64,000 nt of DNA from Acidobacteriaceae bacterium (GCA_028283655.1 JAPWKE010000003.1:1426001-1490000), one strand, 5' to 3'; counted from the stretch's first letter, positions 45,301-52,052 are shown. The notes: a model not told the origin generated them from the sequence alone. Translations and numbers: made by a program.

Positions 45301-46529
45301 TTGCCCCCAGCGAGCAGCCTGCAGAACTTGTAAACGGGGCGCATAGTGCCCCACTCAACAAAGCTCACGGCGTCCAACTCGGCATCGACGTCCTCGAAGA
45401 TTCGCATTTCTCCGCGCTCGCGCCCTACGCTCACATCGGCCTGCTCACCAACCAGACGGGGCTGGACTCACAAGGCAAGCGCACTGTCGACATCCTGCAC
45501 AGCACCGGCAAGCTGACGAAGATCTTCACCCCCGAGCACGGCCTCTTCGGCGCGCAGGACACCGAACACCTGATCGCCGAACATGATATGGCCTCTGGCC
45601 TTCCCGTCCTTTCGCTCTACGGGGCCAAGCCAGCAGATCGCCACCCCACGCACGAGCAGCTCAAAGACCTTGACGCCGTTGTGATCGACATTCAGGACGC
45701 AGGCGTCCGCTTCTTCACCTACGAAACTGTCGTCGGTTACTTTCTCGAAGCCGCTGCTGCAGAGCAAAAGGAGTTCCAGCACAAGCTGACCATCGTCGTC
45801 CTCGACCGGCCTAACCCCATCAACGGCCTCGCCGTGCAGGGCCCCGTCTCGGACGCTAACATCTCCACCTACACGAACTTCACCGCGCTGCCCGTCCGCC
45901 ACGGCATGACTCTCGGTGAGCTCGCCCGGTACTTCAACCGCGATCTGCACGCGCCGCTGCAGGTCATCGCGATGCAGAACTGGCAGCGCTCGCAGTGGCT
46001 CGACCAGACCGGCCGGACCTGGCACAACCCCAGCCCCAATCTCCACTCGCTCGACGCTGCGACTCTCTATCCCGGCGTCGCGTTCGTCGAGCAGACGAAC
46101 GTCTCCGTCGGCCGAGGCTCAGCCACGCCCTTTGAGCAGATCGGAGCGCCGTGGATCGACGCGTCTAAACTCGCTGCCGAGCTCACGGCGCAGCATCTAC
46201 CGGGCGTGACCGCGACTGCCACGACACTCAGCATCGCCGACGACGCAAACCACTACCCCTTCCACGGCCAGACGATTCCTGCCGTGCGTTTCACCGTCAC
46301 CGACCGAGAAGCCTTAGATTCGCCACGTCTCGGCCTCCAGCTTCTCGTCTCGCTCCACCACCTCTACCCGGAGCAGTTCAAGCTCAGCCAGGCTTCCATA
46401 CTCGTCGCCAACAAAGCCACGATGCAGGCCATTACGCGCGGAGATAGTGCTGCCTCCATCGCAGAAACGTGGAAAAATTCCCAAAATGGCTTCACAAGCG
46501 ATGCCCTCAGGCCATTCCTTCTGTACTAG
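42327..46529 (+). CDS. Fusion: sodium/solute symporter + AmiE-like serine hydrolase + NamZ-like (GH171/DUF1343) exo-muramidase, 1400 aa
   Basis: Three units in one frame. Residues about 15-500 are a 13-helix-type SSS symporter (SVVSAETSTLTIISVPGLAF; MASHGTDQLMVQRLLAARNL; AALNSLASTTVVDFY). Residues 504-526 (MLTPRRTV then LLLLAFSTVTLRAQ) look like the old signal peptide of a formerly separate hydrolase, now a membrane helix. Residues about 528-985 are a class C beta-lactamase fold with S601-x-x-K604, Y696-S-D and H926-T-G, as in the N-acetylmuramyl-L-alanine amidase AmiE. Residues about 1015-1400 are DUF1343/NamZ with E1070-H-G. The inferred role is to trim and hydrolyse muropeptides outside the membrane and import the sugar. 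TTG 42327 is the proposed start, in the same frame as nagA 30 bases upstream. Confidence 0.88.
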   Translation: MLHTPAAIILTAPHRLSAVDLVIVAIYLLGITLFGLRFRKRNSAASADKSLKSYFLANNSIPWWAIALSVVSAETSTLTIISVPGLAFGGNFGFLQIALGYLVGRVVVALLFLPRYFAGEMLTAYQLIDRRFGPALHKVTAGLFLLTRAAAEGVRVFAVSIVVGIAIGTRDVWSIAIICALTLLYTFEGGLAAVIWTDVVQMIIYVGGTLVALLTLGMHVHGGWHEIVHVASAAGKFHWLNFAFNLTQSYTFWAGLLGGTFLTMASHGTDQLMVQRLLAARNLRQGQAALLSSGLVIFVQFAMFLLIGAGLYVFNIQTPALLAGLSSDRLFPAFIVRQMPVGIAGLLIAAILAAAMSNLSAALNSLASTTVVDFYVTLSPRSTDSQRAMLAKTSTIFWALVLFAIAVATAAVGGKGHVVEIGLSIAAVAYGCLLGVFLLGTLTRFATQLGTSIGMVFGFLLNLWLWQGNFPVHLGPITVPHIAFTWYVLIGAVATFAVGALASMLTPRRTVPALLLLAFSTVTLRAQTTEAGHRFDTVDTLINDAIAQHKLPGAVVVIGHNGKIAYEHTYGLRKLDGEPGLDGQPAPAEAMTEDTIFDMASLTKVLATTTAILELHDAGKLSFEAPVEQYLPAFNPQHDPARTAVTVRSLLLHISGEPADVKLDDAWGLAVADKEEGLRRALTTPLQSKANTLFRYSDINFILLGDIIETLTHQPEDVYVQEHVFAPLGMTETRYLPAFKACGPRTIRGAAIAWGQKPKGRSLLTCTAGTWRTALFERIAPTAHDDTGTDANNPDFGFLLRGVVDDPTTRRMGGVAGHAGVFSTAHDTALFAQSLLDKLLHNTGPFPVSQATLRLATTPQQPSTLDTATILTSDLAKPFPTLVPTKGLPVHGLGWDINTAFSRNRGAVFATAGPSVPSSATPSFGHTGFTGTSLWIDPNTDTYVVLLANAIHPRVAQSISHLRGDVATAAALAILSDTSQRKNGALANVPFLAPSEQPAELVNGAHSAPLNKAHGVQLGIDVLEDSHFSALAPYAHIGLLTNQTGLDSQGKRTVDILHSTGKLTKIFTPEHGLFGAQDTEHLIAEHDMASGLPVLSLYGAKPADRHPTHEQLKDLDAVVIDIQDAGVRFFTYETVVGYFLEAAAAEQKEFQHKLTIVVLDRPNPINGLAVQGPVSDANISTYTNFTALPVRHGMTLGELARYFNRDLHAPLQVIAMQNWQRSQWLDQTGRTWHNPSPNLHSLDAATLYPGVAFVEQTNVSVGRGSATPFEQIGAPWIDASKLAAELTAQHLPGVTATATTLSIADDANHYPFHGQTIPAVRFTVTDREALDSPRLGLQLLVSLHHLYPEQFKLSQASILVANKATMQAITRGDSAASIAETWKNSQNGFTSDALRPFLLY

Positions 46530-46604
46530 CGTGTAAAGAATCCGCTAAAGTTCTCTCGAATTCATTCGATAAAAGCAGAAGTTCTATCTGCGAGAGAGAT
46601 TTCC

Positions 46605-46814
46605 ATGCAAGCCAATTACTCCCCCCGGTACTCCCTCGAAGCCTTCGCTGCTTCGCACCACCAGGTTCTAGATCAACAGAATTACGAGCTTTCCAGCGAG
46701 TTCTACCAGCAGTTCTCGACCAGCGGCCATCTGCTCAACGTCGTCACCGATTGGTTTGACATGCTCGTCGCGGGCACGCTCTTCGTCCTGCTCGGATTTG
46801 CGCTCTTCGCCTGA
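46605..46814 (+). CDS. Small membrane protein, 69 aa
   Basis: ATG at 46605 with GAGAGAGAT upstream. The first 48 residues are polar and aromatic (YSPRYSLEAFAASHHQVLDQ), then a single helix (MLVAGTLFVLLGFALFA) runs to the C-terminus, a tail-anchored layout. No family is recognised. It follows the symporter-hydrolase fusion by 75 bases and is followed by a hairpin, just before the island boundary. Confidence 0.6.
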   Translation: MQANYSPRYSLEAFAASHHQVLDQQNYELSSEFYQQFSTSGHLLNVVTDWFDMLVAGTLFVLLGFALFA

Positions 46815-46854
46815 TCCCCAACGACAGGTAGCATTCATCGGCCAGACAGCAAAA

Positions 46855-46887
46855 AGAGCAGCCAGGCGACACGCCCAAAGCTGCTCT
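46855..46887 (+). terminator. Stem-loop after the 69-aa gene
   Basis: 8-bp outer stem (46855-46862 with 46880-46887) with an inner GGCG/CGCC pairing. No clear T-run. It marks the end of the core-genome block before the att repeat. Confidence 0.5.
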
Positions 46888-46918
46888 CAAAACGCATACT
46901 GCGTTCTCTAAATTCGTT

Positions 46919-46942
46919 TGGTCGGGGCGGAGAGATTCGAAC
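46919..46942. repeat. att-like repeat, detached copy of tRNA-Pro 3' end
   Basis: 24 bases identical to 51272-51295. It includes the CCA complement and the 3' side of the acceptor and T arms but no rest of the tRNA. Confidence 0.88.
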
Positions 46943-47031
46943 GATCAGGCTGCCCCATCCTTTTCAACAGATGGCTTGGGAGTTTTTATGCTGCTTACGC
47001 CACGCTCGTGCCGATTAACCACGACTGGACA

Positions 47032-47150
47032 GTGAAGTTCCCCGAACGCCTGGCTCTGCTCCGTAAGGAGCGAGGGCTTACCCAGCCACAGCTAGCCGAG
47101 AAGATCGGCCTCCCCGTCGCCCAGATTCGACGCTATGAGGCTGGAACCCA
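47032..47150 (+). pseudogene. Truncated XRE-type HTH regulator
   Basis: Encodes KFPERLALLRKERGLTQPQL and continues AEKIGLPVAQIRRYEAGT, a clear Cro/C1 helix-turn-helix through helix 4. Past about 47150 the sequence becomes antisense Rhs-cassette DNA and the frame soon stops at 47187. The remaining domain is only about 40 residues. The GTG at 47032 is a possible start. It is a gene remnant cut by a rearrangement. Confidence 0.65.
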
Positions 47151-47435
47151 CCCCGTCGTTATTGTCGTTGGCATAAACGCAATCTAGGCCGGTGGGATCA
47201 GTGTTGATGAGGGGATTGTTTCGGGCGTAGGCATACAAGTTGAAACTTTGGGGGGGCTGACAGACTCGCCAGCGTTAGACCGGAGGGATCAGGCGTCATA
47301 AACCGACCCATATTGCTCGAATAGTACCTTGCCCCCATGAGGTCAAGTCCTGATTCGGTATCTCTTTCTTTGCCGGTATAACGAGATGACAAATCGACAA
47401 GCGCGTCGTAGACCCATACCCCTGCGTCATAGCCT
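47150..47435 (-). pseudogene. Rhs C-terminal core fragment (second cassette), frameshifted
   Basis: Minus-strand reading gives YDALVDLSSRYTGKERDTES, then GARYYSSNMGRFMTPDPSGL, the hyperconserved Rhs-associated core. After a run of seven G/C bases (47251-47257) the frame must shift by one to continue FNLYAYARNNPLINTDPTGL and DCVYANDN. It starts three bases after the stop of the putative immunity gene, as in orphan Rhs tip modules. The variable toxin part is missing, replaced by the antisense of the XRE remnant. Confidence 0.75.
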
Positions 47436-47438
47436 TAC

Positions 47439-48059
47439 CTATCGACCGCAATCCGTAAGAAATTTGCGGTCTTTCAGGTTCCTCGATTTCATTGCTCGAT
47501 CGTACTGCGCTGGGATCTTTGCTCTCAGCTCTCCAAGCCGTGAACAGAAGAAGTCCACGTCCTCGTAGTTTGGCCAAAGTTTCGTATCGAACTGTGTCGC
47601 AACGTCGAAGAGTTTTGGTAGTGCGTTCGGCTGGTGTACGACCAATTGAAAGGCATCCTTATAGAAAGCAGAATAGTACGGAAGGAACTGTTCAGCGCCC
47701 TTCTCATGTGTGAATTCGTAGAAAGCCTCCATTTCAGTAGCGGAACGCGGGAGAGCATTCAAAACGTCAGTGCTTGAATCGGGACCAGAGGCCTGATACA
47801 TGTGAGCCGCATAAATCATTTGTACGACAGGATTATTTGAAGACACTAGGTCCCCCGCCTTCGAGGGGCCGGTTTGAGCAACTAACACTTGCAATCTGGG
47901 TCGCGAAGATTTCGCATCCGTCAAAATGCGCTCCAAGCGAGCCTTGCTACTGGCCTCTTGGCTATGAGAAGGGCTTCCGTGCTTCTGTGCAATACCAGCG
48001 GAAACAATAGTGAGCGAAAGAAGACAGAGAGATAGGAGCTTCATCAACTTCGTGCTCAT
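47439..48059 (-). CDS. Putative periplasmic immunity protein of the Rhs toxin, 206 aa
   Basis: Signal peptide (KLMKLLSLCLLSLTIVSAGIAQ) followed by about 180 helical, charged residues with no recognised family (AAHMYQASGPDSSTD; EAFYEFTHEKGAEQF; VDFFCSRLGELRAK). Its ATG overlaps the TGA of the Rhs toxin-tip gene (ATGA), the usual arrangement of a toxin followed by its immunity gene. Export fits a toxin predicted to act on peptidoglycan. Immunity function is inferred from position and export only. Confidence 0.6.
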   Translation of the reverse strand: MSTKLMKLLSLCLLSLTIVSAGIAQKHGSPSHSQEASSKARLERILTDAKSSRPRLQVLVAQTGPSKAGDLVSSNNPVVQMIYAAHMYQASGPDSSTDVLNALPRSATEMEAFYEFTHEKGAEQFLPYYSAFYKDAFQLVVHQPNALPKLFDVATQFDTKLWPNYEDVDFFCSRLGELRAKIPAQYDRAMKSRNLKDRKFLTDCGR

Positions 48060-48964
48060 TGGGCACCATGCTTCTTGGCGGGCGGCCGTGGGGTTTCCGC
48101 AGCAGTGTTTTTAGCTTTATTCCACCGATCCACATTTTGCTTATTGTTTTTGACGGTAATGGTTTTTAGCGGGTCGGTCTTAGCCGTTTTGTTGATCGTC
48201 GTCATTGCCTCACAGGTAGTTCTTACGCATCCTGCTGTCTTCGACTCCGGTCCATTTCGTCCGGAATGTACACCATCCCCCACGACAACGTCTCCAGTGG
48301 CACCCTTCGCGTCCTTGATATGGATGATCCCTTGTGATCCGTATGGACCGTTGTCGGGTCCGTTCAGGTGCATGGTAGCCCCCTTGGAATCACCAGAGTT
48401 TATGTCGTAGGTGCCGTCTTGAATTGGCCCGTGTGTGTAACCGCCACCCTCTCCGGCTGGAGCATGGACGGCCACGTTGTTGGCCGCAGGCCAAGACCCA
48501 ACTGTCTTGCCATCGCTGGAAACAAGCGTGATTGTATGGGCTTGACCATCGAAGATAAGATCAGAAGGGTCGTGGCCATCTGGGTCAGCTTTGCTGAGCG
48601 GATTGTTGCCCACATAACCGTACAGGTTGAGCGATTGCGGATTATCGAGCGAGGAATAGGGTACAGCTTCTGGTTTGTCGGCCCAGTCTGGGCTCATCCA
48701 CCTTCCCATGCTGGAGGCGTAGTACCTAGCCCCGAAGTAATCGAGCCCTGTTTCGGCATCACGTTCTTTGCCGGTGAACTTGTAATGCATTGACGTTGAA
48801 CCATCAGGCAGTTCTTGCCCAAATGGAGTGAACTGTCCCATCCACAGGGGCCATCCTTCAGAACTAAGTTCTACCTGTGTTGTTCCAAGATGATCGTCAA
48901 GGTAGTAACGCATTGAGTCGAGGCCTGTGGACAACGTGGTGGGTGTGATCGCCGAGGCTAGCAT
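48056..48964 (-). CDS. Rhs tip with L,D-transpeptidase-like C-terminal toxin domain, 302 aa
   Basis: N-terminal about 135 residues are the last Rhs repeats and core (MRYYLDDHLGTTQVELSSEG; FTGKERDAETGLDYFGARYY; NLYGYVGNNPLSKADPDGHD). The C-terminal about 165 residues are variable and contain GVHSGRNGPESKTAGCVRTT, which matches the YkuD/Tlde1-type pattern (His, then S/T-x-G-C-V/I-R). Upstream in frame is a TGA, so the large Rhs shell is absent. A GAGGGGG site precedes ATG 48964. It is probably an orphan toxin cassette acting on cell-wall peptides; the immunity-like gene overlaps downstream. Confidence 0.75.
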   Translation of the reverse strand: MLASAITPTTLSTGLDSMRYYLDDHLGTTQVELSSEGWPLWMGQFTPFGQELPDGSTSMHYKFTGKERDAETGLDYFGARYYASSMGRWMSPDWADKPEAVPYSSLDNPQSLNLYGYVGNNPLSKADPDGHDPSDLIFDGQAHTITLVSSDGKTVGSWPAANNVAVHAPAGEGGGYTHGPIQDGTYDINSGDSKGATMHLNGPDNGPYGSQGIIHIKDAKGATGDVVVGDGVHSGRNGPESKTAGCVRTTCEAMTTINKTAKTDPLKTITVKNNKQNVDRWNKAKNTAAETPRPPAKKHGAQ

Positions 48965-49009
48965 CTGCCTGCCCCCTCAAGCACTTCTGATTAGCCTCTC
49001 AGCCGAATG

Positions 49010-49036
49010 AAAACCATTCTACCTGCACAGGTAGAA
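49010..49036 (-). terminator. Terminator of the PL22-like gene
   Basis: Perfect 9-bp inverted repeat with 2-base spacer (49017-49025 and 49028-49036), followed on the minus strand by TGGTTTTC. It lies 24 bases after the stop at 49060. Confidence 0.65.
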
Positions 49037-49059
49037 GGATTTCTGGGGTTGGTAAAAAA

Positions 49060-50438
49060 TTATTTGGTCTCAACAGCAAATACGTAACTTGAGCCAAACA
49101 TGTTCGATGTAAAAATTACATACTTTCCATCTGGGCTGAAACGCGCGTTAGGTTCATCACGTAGATAGTTGTTCTTTGAAAGATTTACCAGCCTTTCAGG
49201 TTTCAACCAACCAGCAAGACTGACCTCTTTGCCCGATACTTTATTGTTGAAGTCGAACCATGAGGCCATTTTAGGATCAGTGGCCGCGGTAGCATCTAAC
49301 GGGATTGGCTTTAGTGTTTCAATCCACTGACGGCTCCACGGAGTCTTACCTTGAGTATTACTTCCTGCTGCTGGTAGCGCGGTATTTCGACCATCTCCAC
49401 AGAACAGTGTGCCATCTTTTGATATGCCATAGTGTACGGATGACGCGACTTTATCTAAGTGGTAGAGCTTTCGCTGTCCCGACTGTACATCGTAACTGGC
49501 AAGATAAAAGTTCTTACCACTAGGCTTCTGTAGGTCATACCAGATTGTATGACCATCCGGCCCCCAAAATTCGTGGTTAACAGTCTCATTCGCGTCAGTT
49601 CGCTCATGCATCAATTTGTTTTGCGTGCCGTCGTACCTGATTGCCCAAATTCGGTCAACCTTGTCAGAAGGACCTTCATGGGCGTACATCAACGTATAAG
49701 GGTCAGTGGGTGAGAATTGGACATGATTTAGCCAATCGTGACCCTTCAAAATCATCTTTACTTCCCCGTAGCGATATTAACGGTGAAAATATCTTCGGGT
49801 AAATGAGCATCTAAGCGTTTCTGCATCGCAACAGTGTTGGTTTTTAGCTCAGAGTTTCGAGCGGTCTTTGATGCTAATAGTTCATCATGTGCTTCTCGCA
49901 ATGCCTGCAACTTAAATGAATTGAAGTCGGGGGCATCACCTTCGAGAACGGTACCAGCCAGTAAGGTTTCGTTTGCATTAACTGTGGTCAGCACACCACG
50001 AATAGGGAGATCGGCTATACGCTTAATTTGCTTGGATTCAATATCTAAAACGTAAAGATGACTGTCACCGAATTTTTTGAAATAAAGATGCTGCCCATTT
50101 GGAGATAGAACGACTGCGGTAGTCTTCCCCTCTATGAGAGTTGTGGTTTCAAACGTTATCAAATCCACACGGTGAAGTCCTTTAGGAGAGCTATAGATCA
50201 TTGCTTTCCCGTCAGCGGTGAAGGCGTTCAAGTTGAAGTAAAGTCCTTTTGATCCCGGCTCGTCACTGAGACGAATAACTTTGTGCCCAGTATCAGCGTC
50301 CGTCCATTGTTTTGGCGGAGCAGACTCGCTTGTAGACTTTTCAGTCTGTGCAAACATCAAGGGTGATGCAAGATGGCTTAAGCCCGTGATTGCGAATGCC
50401 ACGAGTGCGATTCTCGAAGCAGAGTAGCTAATCTTCAT
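49060..50438 (-). pseudogene. Oligogalacturonate-lyase-type (PL22) beta-propeller gene split by a frameshift
   Basis: The first frame (50438-49758) has a signal peptide (ASRIALVAFAITGLSHLASP) and the family start WTDADTGHKVIRLSDEPGSK, ending IFTVNIATGK-stop. The second (49755-49060) continues as MILKGHDWLNHVQFSPTDPY, NHEFWGPDGHTIWYDLQ and ends near FSPDGKYVIFTSNMFGSSYV. The whole is a seven-bladed PL22 propeller. Adding one G to the ACGGGG run at about 49763 joins both frames as IATGEVKMILKGHDW. PL22 enzymes degrade unsaturated pectin oligomers, though a periplasmic TolB-like relative is possible. A GGAGGAG site precedes the start. Confidence 0.75.
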
Positions 50439-50540
50439 ATATCTCCTCCAGTGGAGTCGTTTGAGTTCTACGTTTAGACGTTAGTGAGCACATCTTAGGG
50501 GTCTAACCACCACATGGAGAATCTGTGTCACCCAGTCCAT

Positions 50541-51098
50541 TCACCTTCGAGGCGTCGGTATCATCTGCATCAGAGCGTTGTTGTTGCTTATCCGCAGTAT
50601 CTTCGTCAGACTGGATGTCTCGGCGTCCGATTGAGCGGCACTTGCGTCTGAAGCTGCAGCAGCCGCACTGCCGTTTCCTCCAAGATCGACTTGTTCCTGA
50701 GCATTATCGGCCTTGTCTTGAGCGTCGTCGGCCTTCTGTTGAGCATCATCCGCAGACTCAGCCGCTCCTTTGGCAGCATCCGCAGCATCATTGGCATCGG
50801 AATCAGCCTTGGCCTCTGTGACATGCGCTGCATTTGCGGAGTCAAACGCCTCCTGCTCAGCTTGTTTGTTTGCGTCTGATGTTTGCTTGTAAGCGCATCG
50901 GCCAACTGGGAAGCACTTTGATCCGTTGTCGCTATCTGTGCTGTTGCCTGACAGATCTGACAGATTTTCCAAAATGGCTCGGCAGCGCGATTTAGGGCAT
51001 CGCCACAAACTATTGATTTTATCGAGGATTTTGGTAGCGTTACCGGGGCTCGGCCTTGAGAGGGCGAAAACGGGCATTTGCACCCAACGGCCCCTCAT
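50541..51098 (-). CDS. Hypothetical Ala/Asp-rich coiled-coil ORF, 185 aa
   Basis: Open frame whose middle (ANKQAEQEAFDSANAAHVTE to DDAQQKADDAQDKADNAQEQ) has a heptad-like Ala/Asp/Gln composition that is unlikely by chance. The N-terminal 60 residues and the C-terminus look unrelated and may be rearranged. No family is recognised. It lies at the tRNA-proximal end of the island; it may be a remnant of a surface or lipoprotein gene. Confidence 0.35.
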   Translation of the reverse strand: MRGRWVQMPVFALSRPSPGNATKILDKINSLWRCPKSRCRAILENLSDLSGNSTDSDNGSKCFPVGRCAYKQTSDANKQAEQEAFDSANAAHVTEAKADSDANDAADAAKGAAESADDAQQKADDAQDKADNAQEQVDLGGNGSAAAAASDASAAQSDAETSSLTKILRISNNNALMQMIPTPRR

Positions 51099-51271
51099 CC
51101 CACCGGCGGATAAACGGGCTACCGATCGCGGGGCTTACCGGCTACCGATAACCTGTCAGACGGCCGTAAATGCCAATTTCGGCGTATAACGGCGGGTTAC
51201 GCTAGGTTATGGGCGTACGCGCCGAAAGCCGTGTCTTTACCGGTTTTTACGGATATTTGACTGTAAAGAAA
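51099..51271. other. Non-coding island end with short repeats
   Basis: No gene is seen. GGCTACCGAT occurs at 51118-51127 and 51140-51149. Related stretches (GGCTTACCGG, GGGTTACGC, GGTTATGGG, TCTTTACCGG) follow up to the att repeat. This could be an integrase arm-binding region, but evidence is slight. Confidence 0.3.
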
Positions 51272-51295
51272 TGGTCGGGGCGGAGAGATTCGAAC
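51272..51295. repeat. att-like repeat inside tRNA-Pro 3' end
   Basis: 24-bp sequence identical to 46919-46942, forming the native 3' end of tRNA-Pro including CCA. Confidence 0.88.
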
Positions 51296-51348
51296 TCCCG
51301 ACCCTCTGCTCCCAAAGCAGATGCGCTACCAGGCTGCGCTACGCCCCG
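51272..51348 (-). tRNA. tRNA-Pro(TGG)
   Basis: Minus-strand cloverleaf: acceptor CGGGGCG/CGCCCCG, anticodon stem TCTGC/GCAGA with loop TTTGGGA (anticodon TGG), T arm GGGAG-TTCGAAT-CTCTC. Discriminator A and encoded CCA. Its 3' end serves as the integration site of the island. Confidence 0.95.
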
Positions 51349-51375
51349 ACTCGTTTCACTAGTTTACAGCAGCCT

Positions 51376-51939
51376 TCACCACCTTGGAGCATGAACTCCG
51401 TGGAGAACTTCTCCACCAAGCCATAAAAGCAACAGCAGCGGCAGAGAAATCAGCGCCAGCAGCCCCAACGTCAGCAGCCCAAGAAACATCCAGTCGCGCC
51501 AGGTGTCCCGGCGATGTGTCTCCAGCGCCCTCTCCAGCAGGTGATAGTTCCTGCGGTTCGCTCTCCAGCCAATGTCGAACAGGTTGCCGAGTACTGGAAC
51601 CATACCCACTGCGACCTCGATCGCCACATTCACCACCATGCGCGCCACGGTCACCATCGGCACGCCGCGCACATAGGCTGCGAGCACGATCACCATGCTC
51701 GCCAATCCGCCGAGGATATCGCCTATGCCTGGTACAAAGCCGATGATGCCATCGAGCCCAAAGCGAATGCTGGTGCCCGGCACGCGGAACCATGTATCCA
51801 GCACCTTCGACAACAGGTCGAGGTTCTCATCGCGAAACATCCCACCCGCGCCACGCAGACGATCATGCGGAACCTCACGCGATGTTCGTCCCTTCGGCAG
51901 TATCTCGGGCTGTGCAAATGTATTCTTCACGCGCTTCAC
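51376..51939 (-). CDS. DUF4112 membrane protein, 187 aa
   Basis: DUF4112 protein: [20 protein letters not shown] followed by [39 protein letters not shown] and a strongly hydrophobic C-terminal helix ([20 protein letters not shown]). The repeated G-x-PG(I/V)G-(D/N) motif is the family hallmark. It is a small inner-membrane protein of unknown function lying between tRNA-Pro and tRNA-His on the minus strand. Confidence 0.85.
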   Translation of the reverse strand: MKRVKNTFAQPEILPKGRTSREVPHDRLRGAGGMFRDENLDLLSKVLDTWFRVPGTSIRFGLDGIIGFVPGIGDILGGLASMVIVLAAYVRGVPMVTVARMVVNVAIEVAVGMVPVLGNLFDIGWRANRRNYHLLERALETHRRDTWRDWMFLGLLTLGLLALISLPLLLLLWLGGEVLHGVHAPRW

Positions 51940-51976
51940 CTCACAGGTGATTGGATGCTACAATTGAACTCGATAC

Positions 51977-52052
51977 GGCGGCTATAGTTCAGTGGCAGAA
52001 CGCCGCTCTGTGGCAGCGGATGTCGTGGGTTCGAACCCCACTAGCCGCCCCA
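51977..52052 (+). tRNA. tRNA-His(GTG)
   Basis: Cloverleaf with the extra G(-1) at 51977, acceptor GCGGCTA/TAGCCGC, anticodon loop CTGTGGC (anticodon GTG), T arm GTGGG-TTCGAAC-CCCAC, C73 and encoded CCA. G(-1):C73 is the identity pair for tRNA-His. Confidence 0.95.

Larger units (their letters stand above)
46919..51295. mobile_element. Small tRNA-Pro-integrated genomic island (about 4.35 kb), no integrase seen
   Basis: Bounded by a perfect 24-bp direct repeat. One copy is the 3' end of the intact tRNA-Pro gene (51272-51295); the other is a detached copy at 46919-46942. The inside is visibly AT-richer than the flanks: lines at 49081 and 50041 have 22 and 19 G/C of 60. It carries accessory content: Rhs cassettes, a split PL22-like gene and a truncated regulator. 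This is the footprint of tyrosine-recombinase integration into a tRNA 3' end. No integrase gene is found, so the element is decayed or non-autonomous. Confidence 0.8.

Noticed and set aside
46918-47031. N-terminal extension of the XRE frame through the att repeat
   Set aside because: It translates tRNA-derived sequence; helix-turn-helix similarity begins only at about 47032.
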